In this document: one piece after another, positions 1-12,840 of the stretch
How positions within the stretch are numbered: the stretch's first letter is position 1
How the letters are laid out: each line of letters opens with the position of its first letter
From: Straminergon stramineum
Taxonomy: Eukaryota; Streptophyta; Bryopsida; Hypnales; Calliergonaceae
Reading direction: 5' to 3'
NCBI GenBank assembly: GCA_963920665.1
Contig: OY987271.1
Location: 21,331,350 to 21,395,349, forward strand
DNA: 64,000 bases
Translations under genes and position numbers: made by a program
The notes under the pieces: generated by a model
What the model saw: the letters and a program-made list of their open reading frames with translations, nothing else
Told to the model about the DNA's origin: nothing
Database searches by the model: none

Positions 1-709
1 TCAGAATTATTCCCCCGAGCATCACATTTACAAAGGAGCCTCAGTTGTATAGATAATAAAAATGTTAGCGCAACTGGTTGAAATTCAAACCCCACACCGA
101 CGGAAAAGTCATGAAAATCTTATAACATATTACGAATCTTCACCCAGTTACCACATAACAAGCGGAATCAGCTGTAAATCCCCATCATCACTTTCCTTCC
201 AGAAACTGTGTCTACATACATGGGCAAATGAAGTTGCCAACCTATTTCGTTCCCGGTAATCGGAACAATCACAGTATAACCCACCACGGACTGCACGAAA
301 ATCTGTCACTCCATATAAACAAAACCAAAAATTGAACCAAAAAAAAGCACCAATAGATCCCTCTCCATCTATCAACGCTGTATGCCTAAGTGGTATAAGT
401 AAAGAAGCAAAGGATCCAGCGAACCAGCATTTCATTTGAGGGTATTACTAATTCCACATTTTTTCTTCCGTTTCGTTCATCCCTCTCCTGATTCATTGGT
501 CCACCCTCGGCTTCCAATCAAAAGGAGTAATCATCGAAACCCAGTCTAGTTTCTTTGTACAAACGGCGTTATTGCCACATTTGATGATGCCACCCACTTC
601 AATGCACATATACACGGCACACTCCACCAGGAATCCATCATCAATTGCTTGATAATTGAATAACTTAGTTGATCAATTCAAGTGATAGTTGGCTTCATCT
701 TTTCTTCAT
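1..709. other. Downstream flank of the auxin carrier gene
   Basis: This stretch follows the stop codon of the minus-strand AUX1/LAX gene, so its right part should contain that gene's 3' untranslated region. I see no second gene, no tRNA-like arms and no repeat shared with the rest of the window. Short open frames on both strands have no recognisable protein features. Confidence 0.5.
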
Positions 710-3700
710 TTAGGCATGCGGTTTGGTGGCGTTGGTCGATGTTGGAGGGCATTGGTAACACGGTGCAAAAACTCCAAACGTGTCAATCTGACGCACAAAG
801 TTGGTGACACTGGCCCAGCCTCCCCATCCAATGCCAATTACAATTATCCAGATCACGATGAAGATGTTGACCAGGTACACCGCGGTCCAGCTGGGCATGA
901 AGAAGGGCGGCTTCTCCACTGCGTTCTGCAGAAACAGAAACAGATTATTTAAATATGTCAGAAATCAATACTGCTCAGTTCATCACAGATAAGGAATTCA
1001 CTGAATTTTAAACGACAATTTCATTAAACTCGTGAAGTTAACGACTTTGCCGTTTCCAGAGCAATGAGGCCTAAAATGCAATTCTACAGAAGCCCTAGTT
1101 TGAAGAGCCCTTGCACATGAATGCCAAAAAAAATTGCACTCAGAATCGCCCGAATGTAACGAAATTGACAATTTGTCCCTTTCGAAACGTCTCACATGCA
1201 TGAACATTACATTCATCAGTTTTCACATTTTAGTACCCAGGATCGTACTGTTCATGTGACAATATGATTTGGAATCAATCAATGTGTTTGCAAGCGTTCC
1301 ATCTAAACAGCAATGTTAACTTTTGAATATAACATTCTGAAGCTTTCCTGTGACTGCAGATATCTTACTGTTCATCTGAGAACATACAAACATCTAAACA
1401 AAGACATGATTCGGTTCTCATACATACGGTTGAGAATTGGGTTCAGTAGCATGCTACATCGAATTGGAGGTGTCAAATTCAGAAGCTGTTGGTAATGCAT
1501 GAGCAATTGAACTGATTGAAGTCAAGTCATCCATTTCTAAAATTCTTGAACTTACTCAAGAAGGAAGTGGGTGTGTTCGGAACTCCTTCCAAGAAATGAT
1601 AGAGATAATTCCTTAAATGATCGTTTTCTATCTATTTAGAATTTCAACTACAATTTAGGGTCAAACAAATGGAATACCGCAACATTTCGTTGAAGAGTTT
1701 TTTGAAGGCAAAATTAAGATACCTGGCGGGCGGTGGCACCACGGTAGACCGCCATGTGAGCGACACAAGGGATGATGTACACCGTGAAAGTGACCAACAG
1801 AGCGCCCACAGTGGAGTTGATGGGCCCAAAGAACGGAAACGCAATGGCGAAGAACCACACCGGCAAGATCACGGGCATCCTGGCCACGGCCCTTAACAGA
1901 AGGTTTTTGGTGTTGTGAATCCCAATCAGCTTCTCCCACACGAAGTAGAGTGGAGTAACAGCGAAGCCCACAGTAATAAACTGCAAGAGGCCAGACCAAA
2001 GAAACCCAAAAAAATGAAAATTTAAGGTTCTCCACATCGCATGCATGTCACTGAAAGTAAATGTTTAGCAACCAGTAAAGCATAACTTGGAGCGTTATTC
2101 CACAGGAAACATAGAGATGTCAGCATGCAGGACAGTGTTGAATAAGAATTGATTTTCCCCCATTTGTTCGAAAATAAAATTTGAAATTCTACTTTACTTC
2201 GTGAGAGAACTTGAAAATTTGTTACCTGGTGAATGAGCATGAGAACAACTGCAACATCACGTGCCCTAGTCCTGGGGAGCAAGGACAATGCATTGGTGTG
2301 CTCGAGGAGGCTGTCACCGAAAGCCCAGTACACAGACACAGCCGAGGGGATAGTCAACGTGAACACATACAGCGTTGCAAATACATATACGTACTTGAAC
2401 TTCACCGGCTTGTACATGGCGTGCATAATCTCTCTGCAATTTATAATCCAGATTGCCGACTTCAGCTTAGTTCACAGAATATATTACAAAATCAACGATC
2501 TGTAGCTTCATAATGGAGATCGACATGGATAAGACAAACGAGCCAAAGTTAGCAATCTCTCACACAGTAACAGCATGACCCCCGAACGTGTACAGAATAT
2601 TGGTCGCTCCTGTGAAGTACAACACCTTTGTTGTTGGTGCTGAGTGAGCCACATCAGCAATCTGAATTATATCAAAGCCACAACACCCTCATTACGAGAA
2701 TTCGAATATATAGAGTAGTTCGTCTCTAGTTGACTTCAAACTTGCTATGTATATATAATGAGTGAGAAACCATCAAACTCAAATAATTTCTATGATGTTG
2801 CATAAAAGGTCTTGAAAGCATTCAACTATACCTAAAAAGAATGTACGTTATGTAATTGCAGAGTAATTGGGGAGCTCAGGGGTGTAATAACACAATTAAT
2901 AATACCGTACCTGACCATGTGCAAGAGCCGCGATGGTCATGTACCACGCTGTATAGGAAATCATAATCAGGCCAAAGAACGACCACAGTCGGTAGTTCCG
3001 GAAAGAAGGGACCAAGACTGTGAGCATGCAACAAGCGCCGAAGATGTAGGTCCACTCTCTCTTGTTCAAGTGGTCGTTGAGCAAGAAGATATTGCTGTGA
3101 TAATTATTCACACACAGTTAACCAAAAAGAATTTAGTGTTCCTTCGAAAAATGACTACGATGACTACATCCGGAAAAATCGCATAACTGCATTATTCAAT
3201 CGGAAAATAACATTCATCTGAAGCTTTCAGTAGAGAATGACAGAAAATTCTGTCAATGAGCTACATTGCCAATGAGCTGTCACTCGAAAAAGATCTCGGT
3301 GTACGTTCACAATTGAATACTCGATCTGTTGTTATTTTTGTTTTAAGGAGAATGTTCAGGAAGAGGCGGGGAGAAAAATTCAACGTAACACCATATAAAA
3401 AGGAATGAAATCTTATTCTGGGATAACGTGCCAACGACATATCCCTCAAAAGAAGGGAACTTTCACACTCACGTACGGACGTCCCTTTCCAACATATCCT
3501 GAACGTGTATTAACAGCTTCATTCAGTTCAGTTCGAACTTCAAAGCCTGATAATTTTAGCTAAACTTTGCAAACCGATGTACACAGAAGACTGACTGAAC
3601 TAATTACTGAAGCGTCAAGAGGGTGTATACTGCTATAGATTAAAGCAGAATTCAAGTAATTTAAAGTCAACGTTACCAATGCATGAAAATGAGCAATTTT

Positions 3701-4989
3701 GATTCAAAGTGAAATTAATTACCTGGCACATGCAATCAGCTGAATGACTGCCCCAAAGAGAAGGAAGGTGCAATTAAACGTAAGCCCAATTATCTTCCAG
3801 TAACGTCCCAGTAAACCATCCAGAACCTCGAACCACTGTAGGAACCATGAACCAGCACACCGATCACTTCATTTGTAATAGAAACTTTGGAAGTTAAGCA
3901 ATATCAGCGAAACCATACTCAACTTGACCAAATTCAGTAAGACCGGTTTGTGGCTATCCAGCAAATTACGTACCTGGATGACATGATTCTTAAAGATGAC
4001 GCCCTCTCGCTCTTTCCTCGTCCGGTACTCAACATACAGCCAAGTGATCATGTAACAAGACCAACAACCGATGACACCGTAGAAGATCTGGAACACTATT
4101 CCTGACGCAAATCCCAGTTGAGCAAACGAATATGGCAGCGTCAACAGCACTTGCGCCACCTGCAAGACCACCCACACCATAAGCACAGTTCAAGAAAAAT
4201 TACACAAAAATCCATTACTTGGTAAAATTAAATGTGCATGATCCAGCTACTACTACTTAGAAGATAGTTTAATCAATTTATCACTACCAAGAGTAAAAAA
4301 ACGCTGGTTCAATTCTATTTGACTGGTTCCAGCTGCTCTCAGGCCGGCCTCTTCATGCGTCCACTCACGAATTAACTAATCCTCTGCCCAAACCTTCCAT
4401 CTTGTTCCAACAATGCATGCGCTCAACTTTGAAGCAGGGAGCCTTAATTGAATCCCCTTGCACATGCACGTTTTCTATAAAGCAACCCAAGAAATTGCTT
4501 GTCTTGGCTAATCGAAATCTATCAAATTCAGAGAGCAAGCAAGTGTCCATATTCCCAAGCGTACAAAAGAAATGTCGAGCTTTGGCGAGCACAGATTCAC
4601 ACATGTGAACCACAGAATCTCAAAAATACTCTCGATCGAGAAATGGAAACAGGGGAGGAAGAAGTCCAGATGGTGCTGGAGAATGGGAGATCGATTGTCT
4701 GGCCGTGAGAATTCAGATTGGATTTTCGGAAGCAGTGAAAATAATTGTAATTCTTGTGACAGAAGAACTACTTGCAAGGTGTACGTTAAGAATGGTCGAC
4801 CTGGTTGGATGCTGCACTAAACCAGGCGTCCCACGTTGATCCCCCGTGCCACAACAAGTTCTTCATCTGCCCTCCCAACGTGGCATCGTGAGGCCCTTCC
4901 TGCAACGACTCCAGCTTCTGGTTCTGCTCTTCCATCTCCCCATAGCTGCCCACCAGCTGCCCTTGCCCTCCATCCACTGCCGTCCCCAT
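710..4989 (-). CDS. AUX1/LAX: AUX1/LAX-type auxin influx carrier, complete, 8 exons
   Basis: The product is a plasma-membrane proton symporter that imports indole-3-acetic acid (AAAP amino-acid/auxin permease family). Exons on the minus strand are 4989-4801, 4159-3974, 3835-3723, 3094-2911, 2661-2564, 2433-2226, 1980-1723 and 925-710. All introns are GT-AG and every junction keeps frame, giving 483 residues; Arabidopsis AUX1 has 485. Recognisable blocks in order are LLWHGGSTWDAWFSAASNQ, VAQVLLTLPYSFAQLG, WTYIFGACC, TGATNILYTFGGHAVTVEIM, TPLYFVWEK, FPFFGPINS, EKPPFFMPSW and the C-terminal GWASVTNFVRQIDTFG. Hydrophobic segments fit the usual 11 membrane spans. The first 45 residues are variable and hydrophilic, as in the family. 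The start is the first ATG of the exon; a splice-acceptor-like TTACCTGCAG just upstream (5003-5012) suggests an intron in the 5' leader. No lesion is visible, so the gene should be functional. Which LAX paralogue it is cannot be told here. Confidence 0.96.
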
Positions 4990-6421
4990 GCCGCCTCTTC
5001 CGCTGCAGGTAACTAAGGAAATCGATCTTCCTGTCAATGAAGATCCCCTTCGATCTCACCAAATCCACACAACAGACAGACGGACACTTCAAACGACACC
5101 ACGAATCGATCTTCAACTGGGAGAGATCGAGAAACCCCCTTTCGAGCGTCAAAAAGAAGCCATAACTGTCAGTTCCAATTTGAGCTCCGAGCTACGTACG
5201 CCATAGATGGAACAGGCGACACTGGCCAGCAATGCAACTGAAGGCCAGGAAAGACTAGCTCTCCGGGGATAAGAGAGGACGCCAATGTGAAGCTAAGAGA
5301 GAAGCTCCACCACTGCCACTGAGCACCAGCTGGATGAATATCTCGATCGGAGCAAACAGCCCAACTTAAACCTACTCCAGGAGTGGACAGGCAGAGTGGA
5401 CAGTAGAAGGAAGAGGAGAACAAGATAGAGGACTCGGCTAGCTTAAAGCTCCAAGCTTAAGCTTATCATATCATCACCCAAAGCACGGCTAACCTTGAGC
5501 TCAGGTTGCCAAACCCAAGGGATGCATGCACCCCACCACAACACTACCGGCCTCAACCCCTTTGGAACGCGCTTGGGAGTTGGGACAGGGCGGCCCACAA
5601 CTACTCCAGCTCCAAAGTAGGCTCTGCTGCCTCCCTCTCTACAATAGCTCTGACACCATGATCAGCATTACGATTTTACTGCTGCCTACCCTCGCCCACG
5701 GAATGAAACGCGCGCAACTCCATACACATTCCTCAATAAATCGCATTCCCACAGTACGTGTGTGAGTGTGTGTCTGTCTCTCTCTTTCTCCTCTCTCTCC
5801 TCTCTCTTTCACTGTAAGTTACTACTGACTGGTCCTACAGTGAGTTTTTATTGAAGGTGAGACTGGGAGGTTGCTCTGTCGTATAAGGGAGCGGCGGTTG
5901 TCCTTTGCGTTGCCAGGTTCTCTACATCGCCTTCATCACTCCAGCACGTAAGTTTCGTTAAGTTAATTCCTTCCCTTCAAGTTAAGGCCGGACTTCACTG
6001 CGCTTCCCTTTCCCTCCCTTCCCTCGATCCCTTCAAGTCGGTCTGCCCCACTTGTACTCCGGGCCTGAGCTGCCTGGGCCAGAGTACTCCCCTCCCGGCA
6101 TGCAGTCAGTCAATAATCAACCAATTGTTCAAATAGCCAACAGCGATCTCTGACACCCATCCCGCCACCCTTACGAGATGAGAGGCGTGGAAGACTCCTC
6201 ATCGGGAGCAGAGCAAGCTCGCCTTGGATGATTGGATACCACATGGGTTTGGGATTTCAACATGGGGAGCTTGGAAGGACTAACTTAAGTTAAGTAAGGT
6301 AAACCAGCCCATGACAGGCAAACTGTTTGCCTAATACAGGCAGTCATCTAGAAACCCACGCATTAGAGTCTTACATCAACCCATGGCAGATTTTTTTTTG
6401 ATAAATGGGATTAGGACTATA
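4990..6421. other. Leader and probable promoter region of the auxin carrier gene
   Basis: This block is richer in GC than the spacer beyond it and lies immediately upstream of the AUX1/LAX start. A splice-acceptor-like sequence at 5003-5012 (minus strand) suggests a leader intron, but I cannot place its donor. TAAGTTAA-like words recur at 5955-5965 and 6283-6300. No convincing TATA box or protein-coding frame was identified. Confidence 0.45.
5757..5813. repeat. GT/CT-rich microsatellite upstream of the auxin carrier gene
   Basis: A run of GTGTG passes into CTCTCT and TCTCC units. CT-rich tracts are common in plant promoters and leaders. On the minus strand this reads as GA repeats about 0.8 kb before the AUX1/LAX ATG. 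Confidence 0.8.
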
Positions 6422-7346
6422 TTAACTCCCTCAGTTCCTTGACTATGTTTTCACCAAAAGTGCTTTTAAACTGCCATTTCTAGTACACCTACCAAATTTT
6501 TGGGAATTCTTTTTTTGACACATGTAACCGTGGGATCTTGCAGTATGCTAACTTGAGAACATGTGGTAATAATTTCTGAAATTTCCACCATGTCAATTGC
6601 CAAATGTAAGCATTCAAATTCACTAAAATCATGCTTTTGGCCCTCCGAAAATCAGGACAACTACACTTCACAAAATCACTTTTCTATGAAAAAATGTCAT
6701 TATGGTGGTGCTTCTTTGGATTCTTTTTCCTAAACAAGTTATCGACATGCCTAAAAAATTTCAAATCATTTAGAATTGTACAACATATAGGAAAAAAATA
6801 GTAAGTAGAAAGAAGTAGAGAGTGATTCAAAATACAAAATTGTCAAGAATTTAATTATGGAATTGAAAAATGGCAATCCAATGGTTGAAATGTTATAATA
6901 AACAATCTACATCCTATGATTTTATTTTTTTCAAAAAATATTGAAAATTGAGTAAGATAAAGGACTTCAAAGTTTATTTTAGACTAGAAAATCCATAGCT
7001 GCCCGCAAACTAAAAATCCTCTTACCTTTTGATTCATTGATCAAAAGGGAATGATTCAAAGCTTATATATTTATAACTCTCGAAAACCAATTCAAAATTT
7101 TTGTTTATGAAAAAAGTGTTTTTCTCTAATCAATCAGACTGCTCACCTAAGAAAAAAAGTAACATATTAGGTTATAACTTTTGAATCATATTTCTAAATG
7201 TCATAAAATTTTGTGCATATAAAAAGTATTCTTTGTCCCCACCTTCTATTAAAATTTTAGCCTAAAATATGCAAATCTTCAGTCACACATACCTGCCCAA
7301 AATTTCTATGTTGCCAAAAAATGCATGTTGGTCCTCTAGGGGTTAA
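6422..7346 (-). mobile_element. TTAA-bounded non-autonomous element, subfamily A, copy 1
   Basis: The element starts TTAACTCCC and ends CTCTAGGGGTTAA. Its body matches in reverse orientation the copies at 15891-16824 and 48671-49613, including the ATGTTTTCACCAAAA block near the end and the terminal GTAACCGT word. TTAA sits at both ends, as expected for a piggyBac-type target duplication. The left inverted repeat is the most decayed of the set (CTCCCTCAG in place of CCCCTAAAG). It has no long open frame, so it would depend on transposase from elsewhere. Confidence 0.8.
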
Positions 7347-10189
7347 GCTAATTTGTAGCAATAATCTTGTCTTAGGAGATGGTCATGGAGTTATTAATGA
7401 CTATCATAGGGCACGTACACCATTCTAATGTAAATTGGTCATAAAAGGTTATTTTTTTATTCCTTCACGTCATGGCCATGTTAAGAAATGTTGTAGCCAA
7501 GTTAGAAAGTGTTGTGACTACTTTAGGTGGTAAAATGACCATTGCAAAAACACTTTTGGCTGATTTGGAGTAGTCTACAAATTTTGATGGGCCAATTGGG
7601 TTGAACACTCAAAAATTTCGTAAAAAATTCTTATTTTGTCCAAAATATTAAAATTTCAATGGATTCTTTCATTTCTCATATATGTCTATGTACGGAAAAA
7701 AATTTGAATCTTTTTGCTAATGGCAATACAACAGACCACTTATTTTGCTTGTCAAAGGTAGGTTTTCCTTAACTTGGATTAGGGCGAAAGCAATAGAGCA
7801 CCTTGACTACCTCAATCACATAACTTAATACGAGTTCTTTTACGTAGTAATCAAATGATTCAGGATTTTGCAAGGATTTTGTAATGCATGTCATAGCATG
7901 ATGACATGATTTTGTTAGTAGTGAATAAGCAATGTATTTTCACAAATCCAAAACAAACAAATGCAACTATTACTCGCAATCAAGGAAAGATTAGAAAGTA
8001 GGAGGTTGCAACAAATACAAAAGACCACACAACTGTAATTAAAGATAGGTTTTATAGAGCAAGAATTCAAAACTTCCTATGCAACTACCCAACTTGTCTT
8101 CTCCTTTTGTTAGGTTGTATAAGAATAACTTTAGAATTCAATGAAAAATTCAATGTTTTTGAGTCATTGATCCAATCAACTTCAATTGCTATAAAATATT
8201 CAAATTCAAAAAAAAATTTTAATCTATGAGATGGATAATAAACAAGGCTTTTTGTACTTCAATACGTATCATCAAAAACAAAAGAAATCATCTTCAACTA
8301 TAAAATCAGGTATAAACTAAGGGGAAAAAAACAAACGAAAGGGACTAGTATAATTATAGGACAGAGGGAATATATATATACAATATAAATACATAGCAAA
8401 ATGAATTGATATTGGTGCATAAGGTGGATCAACAAATTGCAAGTGTAGATTCTACAACTTACATATGCATGTGATTTTTTTTCATAATTGGATCCACATT
8501 AATCACTAGTAATGAGTTGGAACCTCAATTTTAACCACTAAAGGATTGGGAGGACCAATGGAGTCTTCAAAAACTTTAGAAACATGAAAATGAAAAATAA
8601 AGGATTATATTGGGATCTTGTTCGAATTAGAAATATCTACATAAAGTGATGATGCAATTTGTCCAATTTTTGAAACAATCAAAGAGATTTTATGAGATAT
8701 TTTATAGCCCATTGTGTAGGCAGTTGTCCACGTGTTGGTATTGTAAAAAACCTATAGTATTGTAAAATACAAACTAGTGTAATTGAAATTTGGAAATACT
8801 AATGTACAAACCAATGCAATTGTTTAATCCATTCATTGTACTCGTGTTTAAAGCTCGATTCTGATGTTTTGGGGGCAGAATAAAAATCACTTCAAAAGAA
8901 ATGAATGGCACACTTTATGAATATATAGTACTTTACATGTAACAAGGGAGTTGACCAATGTTCGCACACAATCATGATCACCTCACATGTATATGCACAA
9001 CCTTTACTATCAATATGAATAATTATTTTCTTGCTTACCATCTTCTACTTGTATGAGGGTCAAATCATACTCAAAGGTACCAAAAAAGGGGTTAGACACA
9101 ATGAAATCTGCAATGTTACTTCTTTTTAGCTATTTTTTTAATCTAATCTACTAATTGTAGGTGATTCAATCGTTTATAAATAGTAATTCAAGTCATGTTT
9201 TGCAGAATATTTTTTTATTCATCAAAATATAAAAAAATTCTTTCCTAAAGTTCCAATTGAAGTTTAGATGTCAACTTATTAGTTTTTTCAATGTTAGAAA
9301 AGGGGTCTTAATTCTAACGAATAATGATGTGATTTAATCCCCAAAAATTATGAGTATATATAATCATATAATAGAGTAGAAAAGGACTCTTTTACTACAA
9401 TTTGAATATTTTTTTCATTTTTTATAATATTTAAAAGTAAAAACATGTGAATGTCCTTTTTAGTATAAAATTATTCCAAATGATGATTGTGTTAAAACAA
9501 AAAATGTTTATATTATTTACATCAAGGTCCCTATGTAAACTATTTTTGGAATTAAATTTTTTTATTTAAAAAATAATAATAATTTGTCAAAACTCATTTA
9601 ATTAATTCTAAAATTATACTATTTTTTTTCCAAGATTTAATCACTTAAAATCCTTATTAATAGTTGTACATTCAACAAGTATAAAAATTTGGATTAAAAT
9701 ATCCTATTAAAATGCTATTTAGTCCTATAGGCACTAAATTTAGCCTTGTAGTGGGTGATTTAAAGGGATACATTGCAATGCTATTCATCTATAAATTTAT
9801 TTAAAAAATGAAAACATTGAAGTAATTAAGAACTTCAAAAGTTTTGAAAAAGACTTAAGTCATGTCCTACAAAAGTAATCCCAATGGTCCCTTTTAGTGT
9901 GGTTTGACCCATAAACATTTTTCAAGAATTCCACAAAATGGATGGTATGAAAAATTTTACTATTGAAATATTCTTGGCTAGTATGTCAATGGAAACTCCC
10001 AATTGGCATTGGATTTGGAACTTCCCTCTATTGTACATGCCCTATTGAAGTCATTGTATACAAAAAATTACACTGGCATCCTGTTGTGTTTTAAGCATAC
10101 AAAGTTCCTTTAGGGGGTAATACATTTTTGCAATTTTAACCCTTAAATGTTTGGGGAAAACAGTTGTGCTTGATATATGGTAATTTTTT
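7347..10189. other. AT-rich spacer without recognisable gene
   Basis: About 2.8 kb of AT-rich sequence with no open frame worth reporting. An isolated AAGTTCCTTTAGGGGGTAAT near 10100-10120 resembles the right end of the TTAA elements, and TTTTAACCCTTAAATG near 10136 resembles a left end, so decayed copies may be present. I could not delimit them. Confidence 0.5.
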
Positions 10190-10515
10190 GGCAAAACAAG
10201 TGCATCAATTGATTGAGATATATATTAGTGACAAAATTTTTATTATACAATGAATTTTATTCAACGATACATGACACTCCTAATTTAGATCAATATTACA
10301 CCTCCTAGCTACATGGCTACAAAACTTCAATTAAAGTAGTTGTGTAATGTGTATGTTCCCATATTTGAGCATAACAAGGTTTAGATGTTAAAATGAAATT
10401 CAAATGAATTATGGTGATTGAGAGTGTCATTCTTCAATAATGTTAATTTGTCTAGCCATATTTTAGTACATAATTCATATTCTAAAAATCAAACATTGTA
10501 CTATATATATGGTTC
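10190..10515 (+). repeat. Dispersed repeat H, copy 1 (partial)
   Basis: Aligned by eye with 11690-11960 and 48250-48480. Shared blocks include a GATCAATATTACACCTCC-like start, a TTTGAGCATAACAAGGTT block and an ACATAATTCATATTCTA end. Its class is unknown; no coding remnant is seen. It lies just left of the larger copy 2. Confidence 0.5.
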
Positions 10516-10639
10516 TACACAACACTCTTGTAACCCTTAAACACCTAATTGTAGTCAAAAGGGCTAATGAATGACTTGGAGAGAAACTATATGAACAAAT
10601 AATGCATATGATCATTACAAATCTAATCATTTTATGTTG

Positions 10640-12370
10640 AATACCTTGCTGTGGTAGGCCTTGTCTTTTCAAGATGAAGTATTAATCATAGAGAGACTAA
10701 TTGTGGTCACGGCATCGTATTTTAACCCCTAAAGGACCAAGGCCTATTTTTGTGAAAAAACACTCAAAACTGCCATTTTTAGAGCAAAGAGTAAAAAAAT
10801 TTGAATTTTTTATTATTTTCACATCTAACCGTATGATCTTACACCTAACTAGTATGAAAATGTGTGGAAAAAATTTCAGAAATTTTGACCGCATAGATTG
10901 CAAGATATCTGCATTTAAAGTGAAGAAAACAAGTTTTTCCACACATTGCAGGATTAGGTTATTTGACTTTAACCCTCCTTAACTTTAATTTTTTTCACTA
11001 CAGAGTTTTGAGCTTTAAATGTTTATTGTGGAGAATTGAGCTGAGAGTATATGAAAAAAAAAGAAAATACAAAAAAATTAATTTTGATTATTTAAAAAAT
11101 TGTTAAGTAGAAATAGGTACAAGATAGAAGGAAAATCCAAATTATTAATATCTCTAAGATGGAATTAAAATGCACTAATCCTAATGGTGAAATTGTTCTA
11201 GAAGGCAAATGAAACAACAAGGACCTTTTTTTTAGAAAAATTGTAAAAATTGCATTCAAAAATGAATCCTACAAGTTATTTTTTCAGGAAGATGCTCTAC
11301 ATGCCCGAAAATCAAGATTGTCTATAACTTTCTCATAACAAATCGAAATGGAATGAATCAAAGCATTCCATGTAGACAAAAACATAATCTATAAGGAAAA
11401 AATAAATAAAAAATAAAAAATAAAAATTTTTGGAACTTTTTTTTGTTGCCCCCTCTCCCTTGTTTTGAGCTTATGTGGGCATAACTTTTGTTCCCGGGCT
11501 CCAAATAAAAAAATAATTATATTCCCATGAGGCTAATAAATTTTTCTATCTTCATAAAAAGTTTCAAAAAATCAGGACAAAAATTGAGACCGTAGGTACG
11601 TGCCCAAAATCTCATTTGTCCCCCGAAGGGACAATGGTCCTTTAGGGGTTAAAAATTGGCATAAAAGCTAGACAAATTGAGTTACAAAGTAGTCACAAAA
11701 TTTGAGTTTATGATGACCTAATCCACTAACACATGGTTGACATTCCAAATTTGGATCATTGTTTCACCTCCTTCATGTTTGAAAAGATACAATGTGATTA
11801 TATGTTCAACCAATATGATCTATTTGAGCACGATAAGGTTCAAATGTTCAAATGTCTTTTAAGCTTCCGAATGAAAAATGTCAATAAATTATTGAATTTT
11901 CAATCTATTGGTGTATGTCTTAGCATATTTTTTTTACATAATTGATATTCTATGAGTTACATACAACAATGTCATATAATTCCTATAGACTTTGTTTTGT
12001 AAATATTCTAGAACTCAAAGGGTATGAGTAGGTCTGGTGTCAAAAAGAAACTTTTTCAATACATAAATGAACCTTCAAAAGAGATTGGACTAAAAAAATC
12101 TTCATAAATTACAACAACTAGAACTCAACATTTCAAACTCAAAAGGAATTTTTTTAGTAAAATCACAAACAATCACTGTACAATTGCTTTGAGATGGAAT
12201 TTTCAATTTTTGGCTTCAAATATTATTAAAAACTATTAATTTGTGAACTAGTAGATTCAACCATGTGGATATGATCTATGGATCCTATTTATAATTACAA
12301 CTATTGTTTAAAAACCATCATTAAATCATTATTCTTAAGTTGCATTGTAGAATACATCTTCACAATTTGG
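10640..12370 (+). repeat. Dispersed repeat H, copy 2, interrupted by a TTAA element
   Basis: The segment 11653-12370 matches the copy around 48190-50155, including an ACAACTATTGTTT block near 12300 and an AATACATCTTCACAATTT end. The match appears to resume left of the subfamily B element, whose 10722-11652 body interrupts it at a TTAA. The outer left boundary is uncertain. No protein was recognised in it. Confidence 0.5.
10722..11652 (+). mobile_element. TTAA-bounded non-autonomous element, subfamily B, copy 1
   Basis: It begins TTAACCCCTAAAGGACCAAG and ends GGTCCTTTAGGGGTTAA, a near-perfect inverted repeat inside flanking TTAA. It is very similar over its full 931 bp to 19122-20054. A second inverted motif near the right end (TGTCCC / GGGACA around the CGAAGG word) could form a subterminal hairpin. 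The left half is related to subfamily A read in reverse. No transposase frame is present. It is nested in repeat H. Confidence 0.88.
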
Positions 12371-12491
12371 GAATGCTAGACTCCCCTTGCAGTGGTATGT
12401 AGATCATGCGTTACTCTTCTCTACATCCAATTTTTGCTAAATTGAGTTATACTTCTGAACAAGCTAAGTTTATAACGTAAGGTAGCTTTAT

Positions 12492-12650
12492 CTACTACCA
12501 CCCAAATGTAGGGTCTTCATTGATTTTAGCTAGAGTGAGAATGTAATACTATAATACATGTCTTATGTGAAGTTAAGGCATGTACTCTTGTTATAAATTC
12601 TCGTCATAGAATCAATGAGAGTCCTACATTTGGGTAGTAGTGGGCCAAGG
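12492..12650. repeat. Palindromic hairpin of about 160 bp
   Basis: CTACTACCACCCAAATGTAG at the left is answered by CTACATTTGGGTAGTAGTG at the right, and pairing continues inwards through an AATCAATGA word. The whole unit folds on itself, as small foldback MITEs do. No target duplication was identified. Confidence 0.75.
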
Positions 12651-12762
12651 ACTAGGGGGTGATAATGGGTTTGTTTACCTTAAATCTATGATTTGGTATC
12701 CCACTTGTGAGCTCTGCGCCGGATGGGGATGGAACTAGAGTAGCCTCCCAGTCTTCGTATTC

Positions 12763-12784
12763 TTATTATTACTATTATTATTAC

Positions 12785-12818
<34 letters not shown>

Positions 12819-12840
12819 TAATTAATTAAATTAAATTAAA
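12763..12840. repeat. ATT trinucleotide microsatellite with ATTA tail
   Basis: Runs of ATT with ACT interruptions pass into ATTA and TTAAA units. This is a simple-sequence tract at the edge of a GC-richer block. Confidence 0.95.

Noticed and set aside
5757..5813. TGTCTC auxin-response element upstream of the auxin carrier gene
   Set aside because: The word occurs only inside a CT-rich microsatellite, where it is expected by chance.
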